A stretch of 64,000 nucleotides of DNA from Haemaphysalis longicornis (Eukaryota; Arthropoda; Arachnida; Ixodida; Ixodidae). The position numbers and the translations under genes are program-made. Under the pieces are notes generated by a model that was given only the letters and a program-made list of their open reading frames with translations, was not told the DNA's origin and made no database searches. Position 1 is the first letter of the stretch; each line of letters opens with the position of its first letter. The DNA is taken from contig CM023457.1 of NCBI GenBank assembly GCA_013339765.2, positions 51,919,745 through 51,983,744 of the forward strand. The letters are read 5' to 3'. Below, in pieces: positions 1-11,400 of the stretch.

Positions 1-3000
1 GCTACATATTAAACGTAAAGCAACCTATTTACCGGTTTTTGCCCAACTATTCCCCTTAAAGGAATACTGACACTAAATTCAATAGTCCTGAAAAATGATA
101 TAACTGGCTTCAGTAGTTTGTGAAGATGCCTCCCAGCAATATTTGCAGCCACCCGCGTTGGGAAACACATAAAAAAACCAATGTAGGTTGGCCCGGCCAT
201 GAGCTACCTCAGATTGCCAGTGGCAGTGAAATCGCTACCGGCGTGACGATGAAAGGCAGTGCACGCTCTGGGAACCGGCCGGTCCTGGGTTACATTGGGT
301 AGCCCTTTCCGGAAGTGGAAACACTTTCCTGCGCTGCTGTTTTTGCTGGTCTCGTTTCGCCAGGCCGAGTGTCTACAATGGTACCGTCAACTTTGGCAAA
401 GTGGCAAAAGATTAACGCTATGTTTTCAGAAATCAATGGGAGGCCAAGATCATGAACAGAAACCAACTCAAATGTGTTCCAATTAAACATTAAGCCCAGT
501 AAATTATGTCTAACTACATGACTTTTTAAATTACTTTTCAAATTTCCCGTGTCCCTGTTGCCGCCGCAAGCTCGGGCGGGCCAATTACGCGAGACCACCG
601 CAGACGACGCAGCAAACGCGTGTGATGGCACAGAAATTTTATTGATGTCCCAATTCGCAGTTTTTCAGCCAGAATTAACACTGTGACGTAATACCTTCCA
701 GCATTGCCCAGAACTGCCATCTGTGCCAGCCAGAGTTACTGGATGTATACCAGTTGCGAAACTCCCCGTAGGCCCCATGTATCAAAAGCCAGTCTTTGGT
801 TGCCCCCCTGTGCTGGCGCAAGCACGGGGCAAGTTGACTAGCCTGTCGTCTGTCGGTAGAACGTTGAAGTAGTACTCAAGTGCTTGCTGCTGCTGTTGCA
901 AGTCATAAAAAAAAAAATTTGCAAAAACACAAAATACATTTTTCCTAATTAATGTAATCTAATTTTAAAAAAGCAAGCTTTATTTTACAAAAAAAAATTG
1001 AATAATAATGGTTTAGTGAAGTTCAGTTTTTGTCTCCTAGTTGCCGCACGCATCAACTTGCCCCCCCACCAGCTTCCACAAAGCAGGGGGCCTAGCGCTG
1101 CCCGGATTCAGAAGCGGAGTTTCGCAACTGATAATATTGCGTAATTAAATTAAATAAAAAAAATAATAATTATATATATATAATATATATCGCAACTGTA
1201 TATATACTCTTATCTGAGCTGCCCGTGGCCAAAACCAAAACAGGTTGGAAGAAATGCATTGTAACTTATTTCTACGGTGACTGCTGACTGGCGTTTGCTC
1301 GATTTTCATTACTAGTGGGCAAAAAGGTATTGTTTACAGCACAACGATCAAAAAGCTAAAATTTGGTGTCAGTACTCCTATAATTAGTAATTATAATCCA
1401 GACACATGCCAAGGAGGCAACAGCAGAGATGCAGTGCACAGTCAACCTCGTAATATCGTCAAGTTTTTAATCTAGAACAGCTGCCTCTGTCGCAAAGCCC
1501 ACATGCTGTTACTGCCCCTTCTCCAGAGAGTGCCACTGCTTCATGGCGATTAGAGCTCACTGGCTGCCAAGCCGCAGCCAAGCCATAGCTACAAAAATGT
1601 GCGTCTCAGTCCCCAATGTGCTGTAGCAATGTTGTCATGCATGGCTGTTCTGTTTCAAAAAAGTGAAGAACGATGAAGGGTCGATGGTTGAGCCTCTCAC
1701 GAGATTAACAAGTATAACAAAAATAAAACTAACAGGCAAAACTTCCCAAACTAGTGCTGCCTTGCTGTTTGCCTTCCGTCTACATCCTTCCTTCCTTCAC
1801 ACATGTACCCACACACACAAAAAAAGCAACCTTGCAGCCTTAATTCTGTCAGCTTGTAATTAAAATTTAATATTTAATCATTCATTTTATTAATTTCATA
1901 TTAAATTTATTGTAATAATAATTTAATCAAAACGAAATTATATTACTTTAATGGACATTAAACTAGTTGTTGGACCAGCGGCCGTCCTTGTGTTCCTTCC
2001 CCTGTCTTCATTTTGTTTGCGCTGGTTCCATCTAGACCAGGTAGCAATACGTACTTCTGCAGTTTATAAGGAAAATAATGTTACACAGAACCTGTCTTTC
2101 AATCAACAGTACAAGATCTAAAAGCTCGCCGCGAGAGCAGACACGATAAGTGTAATCTGTGCTGTGTATCTAGTATAAGTAAACCTTATCCTGTCTTTGA
2201 AAAAGTATAGATTCAAGTTAGGGCATGTCACCTTGGCATTAAAACAAATTCAAACTTTCGCTTTTTCCCCAAGGCATGGGAAAAAGCAAGCAGTACAGGG
2301 AAGCTGAACTCTCAAGGGCCCAGACAAGGCCTTCCGGTCCTTACAGAACAGACCAAACGTGAGCCTAACCTCGAGACGATGTTCTCGATGCCGTGGTAGT
2401 CCTTGGTTCCTTTCTTGGTCGAGTCGCACCGGAAGCACTTGGTCTTCTCTTTGAGGTGGCTCACTATGCAGTAGGTCTCGACACCGTACAGACCGCACGT
2501 GGACGACGCCGACAGCTTGTCCTCTCGGCCAATGAGGAGGTTTCCTGTCGCCGGATAGCAGCTGGACTCCTCGCAGGCGTGCGGCTGGGAGCCACGTGAC
2601 AGCGCTGAAGGCAGAAGGCAGAGAATACGGGTTACGGGCAGTGCAAGAATGCCGGTTCACGCGAGGTTAGTAGTAACTGTGTTGACACTATGGCCCTTAC
2701 AGGAATCACAGTTTGTAGGATACCGTATGGTGATGAACATCGTAGAAAGTGGGCTTTCTTGGAAGCAGCCAGCTTCTATAACCTAACAGCTTAAACAAGA
2801 ACTGCAGTTCACAGTCTAAATCGCAGATTATCATGGTGGGTGGCGCTGCAATTGTCTTTACCAATGAAATAAAAAGGTAGATCTATTGTTTCTTCGCAAC
2901 GCAAATATTTGGAATTTAAACGAAAATGCGAATGCGAACAGCGTTTTAAACCTGGCACGCTGTGGCAACATTGCTAGACTAGTACTTGCAGCTAGGCGAG

Positions 3001-6000
3001 TTGGTTATGCATACTAAGTATACAAAACTTAGAGGAAGCAAACACAACATAGTGTATTTGTAATTGTAATCTCCTCCTATCAGTGTGACTGGTGGGTTTT
3101 AGTGCTGCACTTTTTACCAACTCTCACTAGACTCTGGCAAATGCTCACTCCTATCTTCCAGTTTGATGGCTCTTGCGGCACACTGCTGCTATAACCACTA
3201 GTATATACCTAAACTAAATGCCAGATCATTTGCTAGACAGAAGCACAAGTCCAACTCATAATAACAATTCTCATGGAATAAAAAAAAAAAGCTGAAAGAT
3301 TGCTTTATCCAAGAACAGAATATCTACAAGCAGCCCTGACATACGTCCAACTTCAGTTATGAAGCTGTCGTGACATTTGTGAGCATTTGGTGACGCTGAC
3401 TAGTATTGATGTACAGAGGGCAACACGCTTGTCTATAACACAGGTTTCGTACTTGTAGCCTTATCATGCTTGTGCGAAAAAGCATTTGAAGAAAACTATC
3501 GTGTCATTCTGAAGTCTTAAACCTATATTTTGACCTCAACGTTTTTTGTGAAATGTTTGAGTCTGCAGTTTTGAGCGGTAACTAGTTAAAGTTGAACTCA
3601 GTGTTATAGACAAGGGTGTTGCGCACTGTACTATCAGCCTTGATTACAGACAGCTAAGAGCTGCAGCCTTACTATTTAAACATGGTACATCTGCCTGCAT
3701 AACAGATGTCTGTTCAGACACAACAATGAAATGGCATCACAACAAATGCCCACATCTCACAGACCACCAAAACAAGATGAAAGTAGTGTGTTAGTTGAAC
3801 TGTTCTTCAGATGTCTACATTGTTGGTTACACCTTCCACCTGGGGTTAGCGTGATCCCAGACTGCTCAAAGGTTTCATTTTTACCAGTCAGCGGGTGCAC
3901 CTCCTCTTCGATGACATTCACGCCCTCGGTCACTATGTGCGTGTCAGTGGGTCGGGGTCGGACGTACGGAGGCTCCGTTTCACTGTCGATGCCACCGTAC
4001 GTACCACTGGTACGACTAGATCCGTAAGAGACTGAGCTTCCGCCAGTGATGTTCTCCCTTCCGTACTGCCAGCGTGACGTCTGCCCCGGGCCGTAATATA
4101 TCGTCCCATTGATACGCCGCGTGTACGACGTCCGCGTATAGGTCGTGTCTTCCCCATGCACTCCAGCGTCGACACCCCCGTACCGTCGCTGCGTCGTGTC
4201 TTCGACCAACGGGTCGGCTCTCCCCGCACAATGGTGGTGTTGCGCCACGTCGTCACGCGGTGCCTCTGTTGCACGCCGCTTCCATCGAGGTTCGGTGGGC
4301 CAATGACGGTCGGCTGAAACCGCGTTCGAGATCCGACGTCCACGCGCCGCGTGGTGTTGCCGTACTCGCCGAGACGTGCCGTGCTCCCCTGCCAGCTCCA
4401 TCGCCTCTCCTGTTGCCCCCGAATCGCGGTGTCTTCGCCGCTCGTCACTCTCTGGGAGGACCATCTTGACGATGCGTCTCGGTCGCCACCTCTTGCGTCT
4501 GGTCGCTGAGCTCCCCACTGTTGGCGGCGTGAAGTTGACGCCGCTTCGTCTGTGCCGCTCGTGTGAACGCCGGTCCCGTGCTGCCGTCCAACGTAATGAT
4601 ACTGTTGCCGCACTTGGGTCGACCCACTTTTGTCCTCTGCCGGGGCGTCCGTGGTCGTGACATCGCTAGTTGCCGTCCAGCCGGCTCTTTCAGCGGTGAC
4701 ATGACTCGACCAAGTGCGTCGGGCTGGGGACTGATCCGGAGAAACTCGGTGATGCCCAGGCCTGTCAGTGCTGTACTGACTGCGCCAGTGGGAGGAGGAA
4801 CGGTCAATCGAGCCCCTCCGACTTTCGTACACCGATGCCCCGCTTTCGTGTCTCGGCCGCTCGGTGGTTGTTTCCCACCACCGTCTGATAGAGTCCGTCG
4901 AACTGTAGCGTCTCGATGGAATCGAAGTGCTCGTGTCATCTTCGGTGCTGCCGTGGCTCGACCACCTACGACGCGACACTGTATCTATGCGCCGGACGTA
5001 AGTGGACCTGCTTCCACCTGCTCCCGTCCTCTGGTTTCTCCGTGCTCGTCCTGCTTGACCATCGATCGAGGTGAGCAGAGCCTCTGAGGCCTGTTGACTG
5101 CTCCTCATCTGTTCTCCGCCTCGCTCCAGACTCGGATCCACTCAAGCCTCCTCTGGCTCCCGACGCAGACACGGAGTAGGTCCGTCTGGTGTAGTTTGTC
5201 CGCGTGCGATCCGACTCCTCCTCCTCGGACTCTTCGGGTGTCTGCCGGTATCGATGCGAGGTGAAGTTCGACGCCCCCGGTTTGCGCTCTTCGAACACCC
5301 TTTCCACCTCAACTTCCGATCTCTGTCTTGTGCCACTCCCCTTATCTCCTCCAACGTGGTGCTGTCGCGACGACCGTGCCCAGTCTAGCGAGTCTTCAAC
5401 CACGGTTTGCTGTTGGCCGTCGTCGTCGTCCCAGTCGTCTTCGTCTGACTCTGTCACTACGCGGGCAGAGTAGGAACATCAAGTAAACTCCGAGGGATTA
5501 CTGTGGCATTGTTAGGGGTCAGAGCTTAGACGGCGTCACCTTGCCTTGACTGTGCTGGTGAGACAAGAGATCGCAAGCCGTACGTCAAAGAAGCCCCTAC
5601 ACCAGAAGCCGGCTGCAGACAGAATGTGTTAAGCCGTTGAAGATTAAGGAAAAAAAAAACTGAAGCGTGGTTGGAGTGACAACTAGTTCGTTTATTAATA
5701 CACCTTCAATGTCAGTAGCAAAGTTGTCCCAACACCTTACAGAAATACAGAGGCACTTTTAAGGCAAAGCGAATTGATAGTAAAAAGCCTGGAACTTTGA
5801 TGACCGTTAAAGCATCACTTATTACAGAAGATGGCAGGAAAAATGTAAGGCACATATATAGAAGAAAAAAGCACACCCCAGTAAAGTCAAGCGGCATAGG
5901 CAAGCCTTAACTGTGCGCTTGTGTGTGATTGTGTATGATTTTGGACGGTCGAAAAAATGTGCAACTTTCCGGGTAGTTTCAAAAAATATTCCTGATTTTG

Positions 6001-7639
6001 TATGGGAACCCGTGAGCTTGTGAATTTATGGTAGCTCAAAAGTTTCAAGTTTTGTGCCAAGGCTTGCCCAAGGCTTGGCCAATAATGTGGAGGCTTTATA
6101 AATACCTTGTAACTGACAACACTTCTGTATGCTGCTAAACTTAGCCCCCCCCCCTTCCCCCCTTAAAAAAAAAACTCTCACGGTTCTAGGCTTCTTTGCT
6201 ACCACTGAAATTTGAAAATTAACACTTGAGCTTACTGGGGTGGTACCGTGTGCCCTTGGGAGCAAAGCAAAGTCATCAAAAAGTTAACAAAGTCAAAATC
6301 ATTGGAAATGGTCAGTCGTTAAAAAGCCAACACCGTGTTTCATAGTACAGAGAACATGGTTTTGCAAAGCACATATGAACCACAACCTCATGTTAGCAAC
6401 CTATAGTACAGAAGAATGCACAGCCTATAGATATTCCCATTAATAGGATAGCATGCATGGTATCATAAGAACGACAACATAAATAACACCACACAAATGA
6501 GAACTAACATTGTGAGAGTTAACCTTATTAACTACCAAAGGCAGATACTAGCTTGTCCATTTCTTTCTTTTTTCCTGTATAGGTAGCACTTTAAAAAGAT
6601 ACGAAATGTTGACTGTTCTAATACAAGAAATGTGAAGCAAAATTTGGTGTCAAAAAGACTTCAGGAATGATTGTGCATAGATTTTTGCGTCTAGTAGAAC
6701 GCAAAGCAAAAAAATTATTGCATTTAAATTGTTACAGCTACGTGAGGTATGGGAGAAGCCCATGCTGCCAATTCAGAAATGCTAATTACTTTAAGACTGC
6801 CTACAGGCTTCAAATAAAAACAAATTAAGATAAGTCAACACGAAATCTCACAAGAGAAACTGCACTTCTTCGCGAAGTTTTTGATCACTTAAATTCTACC
6901 TTGCCACTTTGAAGTACCGCGCTTGTAATGATGCTTTTTTCCCAGCAATGAAACAAAAGCAGGCTTTGGAGAGACAAATTCCCCTACCTCCATGCTGCCT
7001 GGAAAAGCGTGCTTGGTGGGCGTCAGGCCTTGTCCTCTCTGCAAAGGATCAGTTGATGACAGTGAGCACTGAACTGCATTGACCGAGTATCTTTGAGTGA
7101 TACTGTTATTGTTTTATCAGAGCACCCAGCGCAAATGGCAACCATTTGGAGCGATTGTAGGCAAGCTTAGGCCCCATACAAGCCTGAAGCAATTTGTAAC
7201 ATTGCAAAGAATTCGTATTGATGTTACTATATCTTCCTTCCAGTGACAAAAAGCTTACAACAAAAATCAGGATACAGTGAAATTCCCATAACAGCTCCGA
7301 TTTCAAAGATTTGTGCTTTGCAAGGCTTGGTACATGCCCTCGCACTCTCTGCTACTGAAAAAGGAGCAATGGCTATGCCTTCATCACTCAAGATAATGTG
7401 CTTCTGTTCTGCCCAAAGTTGTGTGGGCACACTCGTATGAAGAGCACGATGCGTCGATCTGGTAAGTAGCTCGCTGTATTACATGTTTAGGATTTTAAAT
7501 GGTACACAGATTAAATTTTATGCTTTGCTCTCAAAAGTCTCCTGACGTGCCAATAATGGATCCGTTTCAATTGAGAAGGCTGTGAAGACACTACCTTTTT
7601 TTCACACTGGCACAAGCTTGCTCTCTCTGTGGTAGACTT

Positions 7640-7672
<33 letters not shown>

Positions 7673-8024
7673 GTAGGGTTTGGAAATGAGGGGCTCGTTA
7701 GGAAATACAGAAAGAAATGCCGGCAGTCTACAACGCCAAAGAAGGCATAGGGGAATGGTTAGACTATTTTTTTACCATTAGTGACGTTACATTATTATTT
7801 TTCATTATTATTAATTACGTGAGAAAGAAAGAAAAACACACGCCTTTCGAAAGGCGTAGGCGTGGGTTCGGTCCCCACTCTGGGCGCGTGTTTTTCTTTC
7901 TTTCTCACGTAATTAATAATAATGAAAAATAATAATGTAACGTCACTAACGGTAAAAAAATAGTCTAACCATTCCCCTATGCCTTCTTTGGCGTTATAGA
8001 CTGCCGGCATTTCTTTCTTGTTGT

Positions 8025-8060
<36 letters not shown>

Positions 8061-8374
8061 ATAGAGAAGTTACATTGAAGAACATAACAATATTTATTCT
8101 AACGTTTCGACCGGGGGCCGGTGTTTTGCAAGGATACCAATAGACCGGCCCCCGGTCGAAACGTTAGAATAAATATCATTATGTTTTTTCAATGTGACTT
8201 CTCTATGGTACAGTTAACCTTATAGCCAGGAACCTTTTCTTTTAATTATATATATATATATATGCATGCTGGCGATGGGCCGAAGGCGTGGTGAACACAA
8301 AGTAAGAAACCTCGGTAACAGCAACAGCGGAGGGTTTATTTCGACGTTTTGACTTCGAGACAAGTCTTCTACGG

Positions 8375-8433
<59 letters not shown>

Positions 8434-11400
8434 TTAACATACATACATACATACATACATATAACATAAACCTGAAACATTACTCTTAGCACTAACATCT
8501 AACGAGAGTAGTGGTTTGGGTGAGCTCACATGGCGAAGTTTTAAAGCGCTGCACTAGACGAGGGACAACCACACAAAGCAGACACTCTCCTTCGTGTAGT
8601 TGCCCCTTGCCTAATGCAGCGCTTTAAGGCTTTGCCACCTAACGAGAACTATACATAAAACAAAAGAACACTGTGCTTGAATTTGTACTTAGAGGTGGCA
8701 AATTGAAGCTCTTGTAACCAACTGCTGTTAAAGAGCCAGCTACAAGTGTATCAAAGAGAACAACTTCTCCACTCTTATAGCCGAGTTGCACCATTAAACA
8801 TGCCCCTGTTTTGCCATAATGGCACAATTCTTCTAGCCTTAAGCACCAGCTAAAAGAATTGACCCTGAAACTTGCAACAGCACAAGGTCATGGCCGCATA
8901 GTTCCCAAGTCTTGCTCTTGCAACACAAGCATGTGAAGAGATAAAAGTAAAAAAAAGAGAGAGAGAGAGAGAGAGAAACAAGCAAAAAAAGATTACGTCG
9001 GCTGCTGACTTGAGCGCTGACTGTCTGCGTAGCGGCGCAGAAAAGAGGTGCAATTCTAGACTATCGCAACTAAAAGTGTGCCGTGGTGCAAAGTAAGAGC
9101 AACAAAAAGAAAGAAAGAAAGACGGGGCGGAAGGCAGCAGACGGCCCGATGGGTCGCATTACACGACGAAAGAGCGGGGGCTACGGGCGAACGTGCCCTA
9201 GCAGGACATGGTGATGGTTGCCTACGTTTCTTCTGACCAAATGCTAAACTATATGAATCGACAAAGTTTTAGGTAAAGCAGATAAAAACTTACATGGATG
9301 AATGGCCCCCAGACTAATCGCTACAATAAAAGGATGCAGAAACTAGGTAGTTCACTCATTGAGGTATTTTAGCTTTTTGAACTCAAGTTTAAACACTGTT
9401 AAAAGTTTGACGACACTTTTGAAATACAAATTTTTCTATAAAAAGGCTTTCTTTCTTTTTATGCAATCTGACACTTATTGCAAACCGCTACCTTCTGCAA
9501 AAAGAAAAATAAGATGCTTCTAACTTGTGTCATCCCAGAGTTGCAGACTTATTTGTAGGTCTCGCTGTGTCTGGTATATATTGCAACTGATAGTCTTTAT
9601 TCTTGTTTCCCTCAGAATGCAAATTTGTTTCTTTTTTGGTTACCACATTGATAAAGTGTCACTCGAAAACAATTTTTTTAAACTTTGCAGGTTGTTTCAT
9701 TAATATAAAGGCATGCACTAAACCAGGTTTATTAAACACTACACATAATAATTTAGGTAGATTGTAGGGTTTAACGCGCCGACGCAACGCATGCGATGAG
9801 GCGCGCCGTAGCGGAGGACTCCGGATTAGGTAATTTCGACCACCTGGGGTCTTTAACGTGCGCCGAAATCTCGTACACACGGGCGTTTTTGCTTTTCGCC
9901 TCCATCAGAAAAGCGGCCACCGCGGCCGGGAATCGAACCCGCGTAGGTACATGCCTGTGTTAGCCAGTTTTTGTGTGTGTATGCTTTGAGTGTCTGAAGT
10001 ATAATGCACCACCAAAAGACAGACATTTTTTTTTCCTTAGTTCATCGCACAGCTAATAAGAAGCCCTGCGCAAACTCTGAACCACTGTGGGAGTACAACA
10101 ATTTGTTTCGGAGTGACAACTGCCCGCGTGATGAACAAACTTTTGCACTTAAAAAAAAACACCAATCGTAAATTCTAAAGAATCACAAAACATTGTTTTA
10201 AATCTTCAAGTACGTAAGCAATATTAGTACTGCAGCAGAATGGCGAATTGGACTAGTTGGTGAATTTGCACATCGAAACCTTCAAAAAAGCGCAACGCTG
10301 AAAATGGGACACAAACGAAACGACGACAGGACGAGCGCTCATCCTGTCGTACTTTCGTTTGTGTCCCGTTTTTAGTGTTGCGCTTCCTGAAGGTTTCGTT
10401 ATGAATATTAGTACTGTTTCCCTAACATGTTGACGAAGTAACGTAATTTATGCCCGAAAATAAAAAAAATATATTTTAAGTGTGTCGTCGCATATCCACC
10501 TGGTTTCACCTGTGCGTTAGGATTCGTTCACAAAGTTCAGTTTCTTTTATCCGCTCCTCATTAGCAGGGCCTTATAATACCCCCACTCTCCAACTAGGAC
10601 TCCGGCATGACACCTGCAACTGTTAACATCATTCACTGCATCCAGGGGAAGAGCCCCAGCGATCAAAAAGACAATCGCCCGTGCCCCCGTAGCCCTCCTC
10701 CACATTCCCACCCTTGAACTTTCCTACACGACCTTAATTGCGACTCAACTCTTGCTTTCTTTAACAACATCTCTCCACCCCTCTCCGGGGCCAAGTTTCT
10801 CAACACGGAACACAACGCATTAAAGGAGCAGACGGCGTCCCCTCCTGCCTGTCCGTCGCTGCATGAGCGTACCGCATTCGTCAGCGGCAAGGGGAAAAAA
10901 GCAAGCGTGGCCTAGATGGTGCCCTTGCCGCTGCTATCAGCCCGCTTCCAGAAGCGCCCCACTTCCTCACAGGAAACATCAGTTGATCCAATTAGAGGCT
11001 CCATTAGAGACGCCACCACCCGTCACCCACCATCTCTCTCCCCTCCGCGACTTCTCAGACAGCAGAGGGCTGTTTGGAGGAACTCCGGCGGTGGTCTGGG
11101 AAAGCCGGAAGGTTAGGTTGAATCGCAACGGGCGATGGAGCGCACTGCACGTGAACTGCTTTGTTTTTCTCCTCGCTAACTCTTTCTGGCTGAGAGCTCT
11201 TCCTTTCTGCGTAAACAAAGCCTCTCCGGCTTTGATAAGCCTATCACGCGCGCATGAGGTAATGCTCTTTTGTTTTGCTAGCTGCTCGCATGTGCGGAAC
11301 TTTTGAGAACGGCTCTGAGTAATTCGGTGTTATTCGTAACAGGGAACAGACATGAGCTCTTGATGAGCTGTCAAATATTTTTTTGCATCTTAACTTTTTT

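Noticed and set aside
7717..8085. Near-identical protein frames on both strands
   Set aside because: Direct result of the palindrome; no codon bias, no family match, and the frame contains simple repeats.
10863..11306. 147-codon plus frame
   Set aside because: No motif, no splice partner; intronic to laminin on the other strand.
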